This document shows, one piece after another, positions 51,101-58,214 of a DNA stretch of 64,000 bases (positions are counted from its first letter, which is position 1; each line of letters starts with the position of its first letter). The notes below the pieces were generated by a model. That model did not search any database. It was not told where the DNA came from and worked only from the letters and a program-made list of their open reading frames with translations. The translations under genes were made by a program, and so were the position numbers. The stretch is taken from the NCBI GenBank assembly GCA_014584575.1, contig JACTMP010000022.1:62001-126000 (forward strand), given 5' to 3'. The DNA comes from Chloroflexota bacterium (GTDB lineage: Bacteria; Chloroflexota; Anaerolineae; Promineifilales; Promineifilaceae).

Positions 51101-53355
51101 AAGAGCTTTTTGCCACCGATCAGGAGAATTTGCCGGATTGGCTGGCCCCGGCTACCGGTGAACTCATTGTCACTGCTGACGAGGAGTCCAATTTGCCAGA
51201 TTGGCTGATGGGGGACATGGATGACGTTCCTGCGGCTCTGGATTCTGACAGCCTGTTTGCCACCGATGCGGCTGATGAGATGATGCCAATGGCTGAACTG
51301 GATGAGTTAGAAGCTGACTTGATGATGGCCGATGACGAACTGCCCGTAGCCGAGGCCGCTGCCGGTCTGACGGCCGTTGGCCTGACGGCGCTTTTATCCA
51401 GTGTTGATGATGATCTGACAACGGTGGCCGGCCTGGACGCCGAGGCTGAGATGGATTGGTTGGCGGACATGGCAGAAGAACCCGCTACAGCCTTTGCTGT
51501 TGCCGACGAGGTGGAACTCGATTGGCTGGCTGATGAGACGGTGGTGGCGGAGGTGGACATGGCCGAAAAGGACACGGCCGAAAAGGACACGGCCGTTTCT
51601 CCTGAACAGGAATGGATGGATGCCGGCCCCGATGCTTCTGCTGCTGGCCTGGATGAGGCCATTTCCTGGTTGGAAGAGCTGGCCTCGCAACAAGAGACGC
51701 CGGTAGAGGAACTGCCGACGGTTGCCGAGACCCTGTTGGCCGAAGAATTGGTGGTTGCAGAGAGGGATACCCTGGCTCATCAGGAGATGATGGCGGAAGA
51801 TTTTGACGCTGGCTTTGACGAAGCATTAGACGAAGCCTGGGCTGAAGCGTTTCCGGCCGAGATGACGGCCGTGCCTGCCGGGGTAGACGTACCGGTGGCA
51901 GAGGAAGACGCGGCAGAGGAAAGCTGGTTGGACGTGCTGCTGGCTGACGAAGAAGCGGAAGCGGCGGAATTGGCAGCGCCGCCTGAGGATGATGAGGAGG
52001 CGGCCATGGCCTGGCTGGAAGGGTTGGCTGCCAAACAAGGTGCGTCGCTGGATGAACTGCCCACGCAACAAGGCCGCAGCCAACCTGACCTGGATGGTCT
52101 CGTTGATGAAGCCCAGGCAGATCTGGATGAAGCGTTGGCCTGGATGGATAACCTGGCGGGAGAGGCGGAAACCAAAGAAGAGTGGCCGGAACTGGATGAG
52201 GAACTGCTGGCAACGATGATGACAGGTGCGACTGCGGCTTCGGCTGCCAAAACCGCCGGCGCGCCGGAACTGGATGAGGAACTGTTGGCCGAACTCGATT
52301 CTCTGGCCGAGCAGGTGAAGTCGGAAGGCATTACCCCGGTGGTGTCGGACGGTACGGCCGTTGTCTCTGATGTTGAATTGATGATGGCCCTCGATTGGTT
52401 GGAAGAAACAGAGGGTTTGGCGCAGCCGCCAGACACAGAGGCAGAACTAACCAGCGATGATGAATGGTTTACGGCCGAAGTTGTGGAAATTGAGGATGTT
52501 GTCGAGATGGCGACGGTGGCCGATGTGGCCGAAATGACCGAAGCTGTTGAAATGGGTGAGGAGGCCGACCTTGACCTGATGGCCGATTTGGCTGTGGATG
52601 ATTTATTGGTAGCCGCCGATCGGGATGAACCCTGGGAAGATGAAACCTGGGATTGGGAGCAGCCAAAGTCAATTACTGACTTGTTATCCGTTACGGCATT
52701 AGCGCCCGCTTCACCACCGGTTGAGGAGGTAGAAGAAGACCTGGATCTGCTCGATATGCCCGATGATCCCGACGAGGCCATGGAATGGTTAGCGCGTTTT
52801 GCCACGCCAGGCGCAGATGAAACTGAAATTCTTGCCCCCTCGTTATCCATGGCAGCCCCGGCAGAAGTAGTGGCAGATGAAGAAATGGAGGATGTATGGG
52901 AGGAGTCGCCCGGTATGGTGTTGCCGATGGCCGTGGCTGACGCTGTCCCTGATGACGTCCTCGATGCCGTTGTTTTGGATGAGACAGATATGCTCCTCAT
53001 GGCCGATGATATGGATATCAATGAGATACCTGATGATCCGGAGGCGGCTTTGGACTGGTTGTTGCACATGGCGGAGGGGGATGCAGCCATTGACTTTGAT
53101 ATGCAGCCGCCGCCTATCACTCCCAGCGAAGACGCTAAATTTGCCGTGGCGTATGATGAACCGGCCATAGAGCCGGAAATGGAAGTCGTGGAGGAGATGG
53201 ACACGGCCGTAGCCGAGCCAGACCTGATGGCCGACGAAACCACTATCGCGGGGCTGGCGGTTGAAGAAGATGAAGGCTGGCTGGAAGATATGCTATTGAT
53301 TTTGACATGCAGCCGCCACCCATCACCCCCAGCGAAGACGCTAAATTTGCTGTGA
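48112..53355 (+). CDS. Giant acidic TPR protein with repeated DWL motifs (5' part, frameshifted)
   Basis: 1747 residues as read. Residues 1-200 are TPR-like (YHERIEKLIDDNMLTDAVAHCRHILESHP, DYDGASDLFQRVLSADPND). From about 250 on the chain is extremely acidic and low in complexity, dotted with W-L motifs such as MPDWLSNLVDDG, MPDWLQGATMPE, VPDWLAGFDLD, LPDWLSDFAATA, LPDWLMGDMDD. Later modules read (A)MAWLEGLAAKQG..LDELP. The last 16 residues (LILTCSRHPSPPAKTL) are out of frame: near 53292 one base is missing relative to the neighbouring repeats, and the homologous frame continues in the ORF at 53307. ATG 48112 abuts a hairpin; ATG 48124 is an alternative. A disordered scaffold with many short binding motifs is inferred. 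Confidence 0.8.
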   Translation: MPSQMTTITIQNYHERIEKLIDDNMLTDAVAHCRHILESHPSHIATYRLLAKALLEQNDYDGASDLFQRVLSADPNDFVAHVGLSIVRAEESQVESALWHLQRAFEIQPYSPVIQEELRRHYAQFSDMAVGRIPLTSGALARLYIKGELYQQAVQELRQTLYGGQDRIDLEVLLAEALWRNEQRVDAEEVCLSVLQRLPNCIAVNAILSEIWLQTGRIGESQKYLRRLINLTSLDKESLDMDTAVGRAFRADGAPPLPDKVEIEFKGDGLAPLPAEAATAAKGPSADWMNDVTFDSDMGDKFDYKQLEVTAESPSGMHNYDWMADVNDDLVAQEGLPLESEWFVDEGLQAEPSLEEDWLADVGLAGAGTAVADSDFDLLFADEDMPLLEPEAAAPEPEDWFLAQSESELQPEESFASEQLAPDWLVSLVDEPDVSDESGELAEADVSSDWFASSHREASLSAAESNMPDWLSNLVDDGQATRAASDFAEVELAPAAAGDQDDWLIDQHAEDHWNEADYTPETMPDWLQGATMPEASDATTAEPVAEDDWAVAEEPPTAQAAEMPDWLRKQTGELDLQMTASVGSGEFDGWSGGDEPAPPAEESLFTGWLSDEPEAPAAVKGAAALGLTAMFASLDDDLPAVEETPAADEWDDLFTGVDDLAAPPVASAIEDETVTADTAVSLNDLRSLFADDTVDDAAEMSLESDWLAPVDDVWADDLAADLLADDLADLRAETTDVAAELAQTFGGQFYLDDDLAEAEEEEIPDWLLGKDEARLGKAEEMGMGMMGDEDDAALPEWPQAEDDFASLKGDWLSEFTTGGDEELPDDETLDVTPAVEGVPDWLAGFDLDAADQGAEAEEEEWLVAAAPPAAMDADLPEAEALPDWLSDFAATAVADEPPTVPVVAVADEEAADEEADELFDVLAGMSAAESPLADWLADDEFALFADEPDETTRADTAVPAGGLTAWLSSLPEDESAQVSEPEPAAAAVADIPEIPSEELFATDQENLPDWLAPATGELIVTADEESNLPDWLMGDMDDVPAALDSDSLFATDAADEMMPMAELDELEADLMMADDELPVAEAAAGLTAVGLTALLSSVDDDLTTVAGLDAEAEMDWLADMAEEPATAFAVADEVELDWLADETVVAEVDMAEKDTAEKDTAVSPEQEWMDAGPDASAAGLDEAISWLEELASQQETPVEELPTVAETLLAEELVVAERDTLAHQEMMAEDFDAGFDEALDEAWAEAFPAEMTAVPAGVDVPVAEEDAAEESWLDVLLADEEAEAAELAAPPEDDEEAAMAWLEGLAAKQGASLDELPTQQGRSQPDLDGLVDEAQADLDEALAWMDNLAGEAETKEEWPELDEELLATMMTGATAASAAKTAGAPELDEELLAELDSLAEQVKSEGITPVVSDGTAVVSDVELMMALDWLEETEGLAQPPDTEAELTSDDEWFTAEVVEIEDVVEMATVADVAEMTEAVEMGEEADLDLMADLAVDDLLVAADRDEPWEDETWDWEQPKSITDLLSVTALAPASPPVEEVEEDLDLLDMPDDPDEAMEWLARFATPGADETEILAPSLSMAAPAEVVADEEMEDVWEESPGMVLPMAVADAVPDDVLDAVVLDETDMLLMADDMDINEIPDDPEAALDWLLHMAEGDAAIDFDMQPPPITPSEDAKFAVAYDEPAIEPEMEVVEEMDTAVAEPDLMADETTIAGLAVEEDEGWLEDMLLILTCSRHPSPPAKTLNLL

Positions 53356-53560
53356 CGTATGATGAACCGGCCACAGAGGTAACGGCCGTGCCGGAGATGC
53401 CGATTGTTGAAGAAGTGGACACGGCCGTAGCCGAGCCAGACCTGATGGCCGACGAAACCACTATCGCGGGGCTGGCGGTTGAAGAAGATGAAGGCTGGCT
53501 GGAAGATATGCTCGTGCAGCCGCCACCCATTACCCCCAGTGAAGATGCCAAATTTGCCGT
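53104..53560 (+). repeat. About 207-bp tandem modules (PPPITPSEDAKFAV..GLAVEEDEGWLEDM)
   Basis: CAGCCGCCxCCxATYACYCC starts at 53104, 53310 and 53517: spacings of 206 and 207 bases. The stretch encoding AVAEPDLMADETTIAGLAVE is almost identical in the first two modules. The 206-base interval coincides with the frame change. Confidence 0.88.
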
Positions 53561-54398
53561 GACATATGATGAGCCGGTTATGCCTGTCATTGAACCCGCA
53601 GTAGAAATGTCGCCGTTGGCCGGGTTGGCCGAGGAAGAGATGATCGCCGCCGTGCCGGAAGACCCGGATGAGGCGATGGCCTGGCTGCAAAAAATTGCCG
53701 ATGAACAAACAGGCTCCTTAGAACCGGCCACAGCCCCGGATGACGAATTATTACCATCCTGGCTTACAGGAAGCGGTACCGAGCGTGCCGATTTTGAGCC
53801 TTTGCTCACAGCAGGTGCAGAGTTAGACCTGATCGAAGACCTGGGTGTGGACATGGGGGACGATTTGTCTGACTCGTTACCTGATTGGCTGGCAGCCGAT
53901 AGGGATCGTTCATCTGGCACCGGGCAAACGGGCTGGCTCACGGCCGTTGAAGATATTGATGTCATTAGCTGGCTGGCGGCGGAAGATGAGGCCACGGCCG
54001 TTGATCTGGACGAGATGGTTGTGCCAGACACGGGTGATATACGGCCGTCTGCCAGACCCACCTCCGAACCATTGCCTGCGTTAGCCTCTGCCGAACCTGA
54101 CCTGCCTGCCGAATCATTTGAAGTGACGCGGCTGACGACGGACGAACTCAAGGCAGGTGAGTTTGGGGATGTGCGGGCGGCGCTGGCCGAAAAGCGGTAT
54201 GAAGAAGCGGCTGTCCATTACCAGCAGTTGATTGCTTCCGGTACAGCCACTCTGGGTTTGATTGCCGAATTGGAATCCCTGGCCGACGAATTCCCGGCCC
54301 AACCTGCTTTCCGCCGCTTGTTGGGTGACGCCTACATGCGCAACGGCCAATTGCAGAAGGCGCTCAATACCTACCGCGTTGCCCTTGACCAATTGTAA
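53307..54398 (+). CDS. Giant acidic TPR protein, 3' part (C-terminal TPR after frameshift)
   Basis: 363 residues in the frame that continues the protein above: PPPITPSEDAKFAVTYDEP repeats, further DWL motifs (LPSWLTGSG, LPDWLAADRD, DVISWLAAED) and a final TPR-like domain (LAEKRYEEAAVHYQQLI, AFRRLLGDAYMRNGQLQKALNTYRVAL). Thus the intact protein would have TPRs at both ends and an acidic motif-rich middle, about 2100 residues. No ribosome-binding site precedes the ATG at 53307, so it is probably not independently translated. Adding one G at about 53292 (ATGGCT instead of ATGCT) would join both frames as EDMAIDFDMQPPP. Either a sequencing error or a genuine disabling or phase-variable shift. Confidence 0.72.
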   Translation: MQPPPITPSEDAKFAVTYDEPATEVTAVPEMPIVEEVDTAVAEPDLMADETTIAGLAVEEDEGWLEDMLVQPPPITPSEDAKFAVTYDEPVMPVIEPAVEMSPLAGLAEEEMIAAVPEDPDEAMAWLQKIADEQTGSLEPATAPDDELLPSWLTGSGTERADFEPLLTAGAELDLIEDLGVDMGDDLSDSLPDWLAADRDRSSGTGQTGWLTAVEDIDVISWLAAEDEATAVDLDEMVVPDTGDIRPSARPTSEPLPALASAEPDLPAESFEVTRLTTDELKAGEFGDVRAALAEKRYEEAAVHYQQLIASGTATLGLIAELESLADEFPAQPAFRRLLGDAYMRNGQLQKALNTYRVALDQL

Positions 54399-54421
54399 AA
54401 AACAGGCACAATCATTGGCAA

Positions 54422-54453
54422 AAACCGGGTTTTGCACAAAAGCCCGGTTTTTT
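54422..54453 (+). terminator. Terminator after the giant TPR gene
   Basis: AAACCGGGTTTTGCACAAAAGCCCGGTTT forms a stem of about 12 pairs with one bulge, followed by a run of T up to 54453. It is similar to the hairpin at 26784-26822. Confidence 0.8.
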
Positions 54454-54483
54454 GCTGAATATCAACTTTGTGGAGTGTAAATT

Positions 54484-54933
54484 ATGGAAAGAACATTGAT
54501 TCTGGTAAAACCCGACGGCGTACAGCGTGGGTTGATTGGCGAAATTATCGGCCGTTTTGAGCGGCGTGGCCTGAAACTGGTGGGCATGAAGTTCATCCAG
54601 ATGACCCCGGAACTGGCAGGGGAACATTATGGGGTGCATCGGGAACGGCCGTTTTACAAGAGCCTGGTGGAGTACATCACCTCAGGCCCGGTGGTAGCTA
54701 TGGCCTGGGAAGGCAACAACGCTGTGGCTGCCGCCCGCGCCACCATGGGCGCTACCAAACCGGTGGAAGCTGCCCCCGGCACCATTCGCGGCGACCTGGG
54801 CATGGAGATCGGCCGTAACCTGGTACATGGCTCCGACAGCCCCGAAAATGGCGTGAACGAGGTCAACCTCTTCTTCCGCCCGGAGGAACTCGTCGCCTGG
54901 AATCGGGCCAATGATAGCTGGATTATCGAGTGA
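54484..54933 (+). CDS. ndk: Nucleoside diphosphate kinase
   Basis: Transfers the terminal phosphate between nucleoside triphosphates and diphosphates through a phospho-His. 149 residues, intact: [19 protein letters not shown] at the N-terminus, Kpn-loop-like [21 protein letters not shown], and active His in [23 protein letters not shown] lies upstream of the ATG at 54484. It is bracketed by two terminators and so is a single-gene unit. Confidence 0.97.
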   Translation: MERTLILVKPDGVQRGLIGEIIGRFERRGLKLVGMKFIQMTPELAGEHYGVHRERPFYKSLVEYITSGPVVAMAWEGNNAVAAARATMGATKPVEAAPGTIRGDLGMEIGRNLVHGSDSPENGVNEVNLFFRPEELVAWNRANDSWIIE

Positions 54934-54945
54934 GGAAACAAAAAA

Positions 54946-54970
54946 GCCTGCAAAACCGCAGGCTTTTTTT
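54946..54970. terminator. Bidirectional terminator between ndk and rsfS
   Basis: GCCTGC - AAAACC - GCAGGC (54946-54963) with seven T on the right and six A on the left, so it can end transcription of both convergent genes. It touches the rsfS stop region. Confidence 0.92.
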
Positions 54971-55362
54971 CATTGCATTTGCAGTAAGACGCGCGCTTCG
55001 TCCCACAGCCCTTCCAGGTCATAATATTCGCGCTGTTCGGGCATAAACACGTGGACGATGACGTCGCCAAAGTCCACCAGCACCCACCCGGTCTCTGGTT
55101 CGCCTTCCATCGTCACGGGATAGACACGGCCGTCGTGTTTGGCGTCGTAGGCAATGCTCTGGGCAATCGCCTTGATCTGCCGGTCATTATCCCCGCTGCA
55201 AATGAGAAAGTAATCGGCAAAAATGCTTTGCTCCCGCAAATCAAGCAGTGTAATGTCTGCTCCCTTTTTCTCCAAAATTGAATCCACTAAAAGGTGTGCT
55301 AATTCTAAACTATCCAGAATGTTGTACCTCCATTTTTGTTGAAATAAGTCAGATTCTAGCAT
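54970..55362 (-). CDS. rsfS: Ribosomal silencing factor RsfS (Iojap family)
   Basis: Binds uL14 on the large ribosomal subunit and blocks subunit joining when nutrients are scarce. The conserved core LDSLELAHLLVDSILEKKGADITLLDLRE, FADYFLICSGDNDRQIKAIA and TGWVLVDFGDVIVHVFMPEQREYYDLEGLW is complete. The first in-frame ATG near the core is at 55362, giving 130 residues. However, a good promoter (-35 at 55382-55377, -10 at 55358-55353) would start transcription downstream of that ATG, and a perfect GGAGGT (55331-55326) lies five bases before an ATT codon at 55320 and eight before a CTG at 55317. Translation from ATT or CTG would give the normal family N-terminus, about 116 residues. Confidence 0.9.
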   Translation of the reverse strand: MLESDLFQQKWRYNILDSLELAHLLVDSILEKKGADITLLDLREQSIFADYFLICSGDNDRQIKAIAQSIAYDAKHDGRVYPVTMEGEPETGWVLVDFGDVIVHVFMPEQREYYDLEGLWDEARVLLQMQ

Positions 55363-55382
55363 GGACAGCGCAGGCATGACAA
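55353..55382 (-). promoter_or_regulatory. Sigma70-type promoter of rsfS
   Basis: On the minus strand TTGTCA (55382-55377), an 18-base spacer and TAGAAT (55358-55353). The predicted transcript starts near 55346, leaving a short leader with GGAGGT at 55331-55326 and no AUG before the RsfS core. Confidence 0.65.
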
Positions 55383-55463
55383 GCCGTTTGCATATGCCCA
55401 AAGGTGAGCCTAAACTTCTTATATCACGTATCAAGTGTCATCTTTTTTTAACAAGGAGCGCAT

Positions 55464-57221
55464 ATGGATCGCACACGTATTATTTTTGTGGTGATTGTCG
55501 TGGTGGCGCTGTGCATTGTGGGTGTCATGGTCGGCGTTCAGGTGATTGGCAACCTGGTGGAAAGTGTGGCCGACTCCGGCGCTGACAGCAGCGAGCCCCA
55601 GGTGGAAGTCCCGTCGGGTGGTGTTTTGGTGACGGTGGAATCGTCCAACACCAAAGAAGCCTGGATGAATCAGATGCAAGCCGAATTTAATGCGGCTGGA
55701 ATGACAACCAGCAACGGCCGTCCAATCGTTGTCGAAGTCACACATGGCACATCCGGTGGCGCTATGGACGCCATTTTAGGTGGTTCCATCCAGCCCATCG
55801 CCTGGAGTCCGGGTGACCAATCCTGGGTGGAGCAGGCCAATGAAGCGTGGCAACAGCGAACCAACCGACCGTTAGCCAGCGAAGCCTGCCCACCGACCGT
55901 TTACGCGCCACTGGGTTTTGCCATGTGGCAGCCGATGGCCGAAACACTCGGTTGGCCGGACGAGCCGATTGGCTGGGATACCATCGTGGCGCTGGCCGAA
56001 GACCCAAATGGGTGGGCCAGCTACGGCCGTCCGGAATGGGGTCAGTTCCGCTTTGGGCACACCCACCCCGCCTATGCCAACTCCGGTTTACTGGCTATGA
56101 CCAGCTTTGTCTATGGCGTCACCGGTAAAACGGACACCCTGACCGCCGCCGACGTATACGCGCCAGAAGTAGAAGAGGCGATGCGGGCACTGGAGCAGGT
56201 AACGAGCAAGTACGGCCGTCAGGCCCCCGCCATTCTCGACGCCATGGCCCGCCAGGGGCCCAGCTATTTGCACGCGGCCGCTGTGCCGGAGGCCGAAGTA
56301 GTGCGCTTCAACATCGAACGCGGCGACGAACTGGCCTTCCCCCTGGCTTTTATTTTTCCGGCGGGTGGCACCATTTGGGCCGACCAGCCCTACTGCGTCC
56401 TGGACAATGCCGATTGGGTAGATGACGAGGAGGCGGAAGCAGCCGAAATTTTCCGTGATTTCATCCTGGCACGAGAGCAGCAAGAGAAGGCGATTGCGAA
56501 TTTTCTACGGCCGTTAGACTCCAGTATCCCCCTTCGCGCCCCGCTGACAATGGAAAACGGCACAGACCCAAGCGTTACGCCGCGCACCGTCGCTTCCCTG
56601 CCCAGCCCCAACGCCGAGGTCAGCAATGCCGTCATTGACCTGTTTAACATCACCAAACGCAAAGCCACCATCTTACTGGTGCTGGACACGTCCGGCAGTA
56701 TGCAGGGCGACCGCATTAACACCGCCCGCGCTGCCACCGTCGAATTTCTCAACCGGCTGGACGCCAATGATGAGGTCGGGCTGATAGTCTTTAGCAATGA
56801 TGTGACCACATTGGCAGAGCCGGCGCGGGTAGGGGATGTTGTGGAGGGCTTGTCGCAGCGCGTGAACGGATTGATTGCCGACGGAAATACGGCGCTCTAC
56901 GGTGCAATCTGTGACGCGGTGGCACAGATGGAAACCCTCCGCGCTGAGGACGTAGCCGCCGGAGAATCGCGCCTGTACGGTATCATCTTGCTTTCGGACG
57001 GTGAAGATACGGTTGGCCGCCCCACCGAAAACCAGATGTTTGCCACCTGTCTGCCCGCCAATGCCGAGGCCGATGGCGTGCGTATTTACCCCATCGCCTT
57101 TGGCAGCGCCGCCGACGTGCCTGTGCTGGAGCGGGTGGCCAATGTCACCGGCGGGCGTATGTTCACGGCCGCTCCCTCCTCTATCAGCAACGTCTACCTC
57201 TCCATTTCCGCGGAGCAGTGA
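55464..57221 (+). CDS. Membrane-anchored solute-receptor/VWA domain fusion protein
   Basis: 585 residues. A hydrophobic N-terminal segment (about 6-30) exports or anchors it. Residues about 50-370 resemble an ABC-type extracellular solute-binding protein (VLVTVESSNTKEAWMNQM, VEVTHGTSGGAMDAI, PTVYAPLGFAMWQPM, GFGHTHPAYANSGLLAM-like FGHTHPAYANSGLLAM). Residues about 398-580 are a von Willebrand A domain with a complete MIDAS: LDTSGSMQG near 406, a Thr in DGNTALYGA and LSDGED. AAGGAG precedes the ATG with a seven-base spacer. Such receptor-VWA fusions occur in Chloroflexota; a metal-dependent adhesion or assembly role outside the cell is inferred, since no transporter genes are adjacent. Confidence 0.85.
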   Translation: MDRTRIIFVVIVVVALCIVGVMVGVQVIGNLVESVADSGADSSEPQVEVPSGGVLVTVESSNTKEAWMNQMQAEFNAAGMTTSNGRPIVVEVTHGTSGGAMDAILGGSIQPIAWSPGDQSWVEQANEAWQQRTNRPLASEACPPTVYAPLGFAMWQPMAETLGWPDEPIGWDTIVALAEDPNGWASYGRPEWGQFRFGHTHPAYANSGLLAMTSFVYGVTGKTDTLTAADVYAPEVEEAMRALEQVTSKYGRQAPAILDAMARQGPSYLHAAAVPEAEVVRFNIERGDELAFPLAFIFPAGGTIWADQPYCVLDNADWVDDEEAEAAEIFRDFILAREQQEKAIANFLRPLDSSIPLRAPLTMENGTDPSVTPRTVASLPSPNAEVSNAVIDLFNITKRKATILLVLDTSGSMQGDRINTARAATVEFLNRLDANDEVGLIVFSNDVTTLAEPARVGDVVEGLSQRVNGLIADGNTALYGAICDAVAQMETLRAEDVAAGESRLYGIILLSDGEDTVGRPTENQMFATCLPANAEADGVRIYPIAFGSAADVPVLERVANVTGGRMFTAAPSSISNVYLSISAEQ

Positions 57222-57227
57222 TTTAAG

Positions 57228-57290
57228 AGGGTGGCAGGTGGCACGTCACCTGTAACTTGCCATCTGCAACTTGTCACTTATTCAGGAGTT
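57228..57290. repeat. GTGGCAGGTGGCACGTCACCTG hairpin
   Basis: CAGGTGGCACGTCACCTG and TTGCCATCTGCAACTTG form stem-like arms in the short gap between the VWA gene and the convergent Uma2 gene; possibly a shared terminator. Arms are imperfect. Confidence 0.45.
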
Positions 57291-58054
57291 TTGTTACCGG
57301 TCGTACGGGCCTGCGCTGCTTTGAGTTGGGCTTCTAATTCGGCGATACGCGCTTCCGCGGCCAGACGCGCGGTGCGTTCCTGGGCGGCGCGTTCTTCGGC
57401 CTGCTGCCGGGCTTGTTCGGCCAGTTGCCGGGCCTGTTCGGCCACCAGACGCGCATCTATCGCTTCGTCGTAGGTCAGCAGGTATTCTTCGGTTTCCGGG
57501 TCGTAGAGGTGCAACACGCCGTCTCGCCACTGCAAGTCCAGTTGCAGTATGTTGCTGTGCAAGGCGAAGGCATTCTCAGATAAGGGGGTAGCGGGGATGG
57601 GTAAGTAGTAGTCGTCAACCAGCCGGTAGCCTTGTAGCGGTGGGTTCAAATAATCTTGCGTGGGGTCGTACTGGAAGTATTCGCTGACGCCGAGGAAGGC
57701 ATAAATCCCTTTTTTGGATCCCTGATCATGGGTGTAAGTGCTGAGGGACGTGATTTCAATGACAAAGTCTGGCCCCTTAGGTTCTTCCCACAGTTTGAAG
57801 GAGCGCCGGTCACGCTTGGGGACGCCCATGGCCACAAACACGTCTGGGGCTACCACCGCCTCCGGGTTGCCTTTTTCATAATAAAGCAGCAGATTACCAG
57901 AGACGTAGACATGGGGATCTTGTTTGAAGTGCCGCTTCAATGCTGTTTTGGCGTAAATGAGCGGGTCAGCCTGGAAGTCGCTTTCGGCCATGGGTTTTCC
58001 GTCCGTATCAGGGTATTCAATTTTGGTTGGAAAATGCGGAGTGAAGGTTGCCAT
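57278..58054 (-). CDS. Uma2 family (DUF820) protein with C-terminal coiled coil
   Basis: 258 residues, second Uma2-family gene of the window. The nuclease-like core is recognisable: VVAPDVFVAMGVPKRDRRSF (metal Asp near 88), PDFVIEITSLSTYTHDQGSKKGIYAFLGVSEYFQYDP (E-x-x-x, Lys) and later YRLVDDYYLPIP. The last 55 residues (AIDARLVAEQARQLAEQARQQAEER) form an Ala/Gln/Arg-rich coiled coil, which could mediate multimer formation. ATG 58054 is preferred to the TTG at 58057. Catalytic residues look intact. Function of the family is unproven. Confidence 0.82.
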   Translation of the reverse strand: MATFTPHFPTKIEYPDTDGKPMAESDFQADPLIYAKTALKRHFKQDPHVYVSGNLLLYYEKGNPEAVVAPDVFVAMGVPKRDRRSFKLWEEPKGPDFVIEITSLSTYTHDQGSKKGIYAFLGVSEYFQYDPTQDYLNPPLQGYRLVDDYYLPIPATPLSENAFALHSNILQLDLQWRDGVLHLYDPETEEYLLTYDEAIDARLVAEQARQLAEQARQQAEERAAQERTARLAAEARIAELEAQLKAAQARTTGNKTPE

Positions 58055-58152
58055 CAATTATTACCTGCCTGGGATATGCCCGATAATGGCCTGATTGTAG
58101 CATAAAGAGGGGGCAGGGAGAAACGGCCGTCTTCACATGCTCATTTTGCCAC

Positions 58153-58200
58153 TTGCAAATTTTTAGTCTTTTAGCTAAACTGATATTTAGATATACCTAA
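58153..58200 (+). promoter_or_regulatory. Promoter and candidate metal-regulator operator of the feo operon
   Basis: TTGCAA (58153-58158), 17 bases, TAAACT (58176-58181) form a weak promoter. The perfect palindrome TTTAGCTAAA (58170-58179) overlaps the -10 box, and TTAGCTAAA..TATACCTAA (58171-58200) is an imperfect wider dyad, similar in style to DtxR-family boxes (TTAGG..CCTAA). Self-regulation by the DtxR-FeoA protein is a reasonable guess. Confidence 0.4.
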
Positions 58201-58214
58201 TTTTTGGAGGCGTT

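Noticed and set aside
51780..53708. 642-residue minus-strand open frame opposite the giant TPR gene
   Set aside because: Its Ser-rich, low-complexity product is the antisense shadow of acidic GAT/GAA-rich codons in the real gene and has no domain; the same holds for the other long minus-strand frames at 49662-50978 and 53243-54151.
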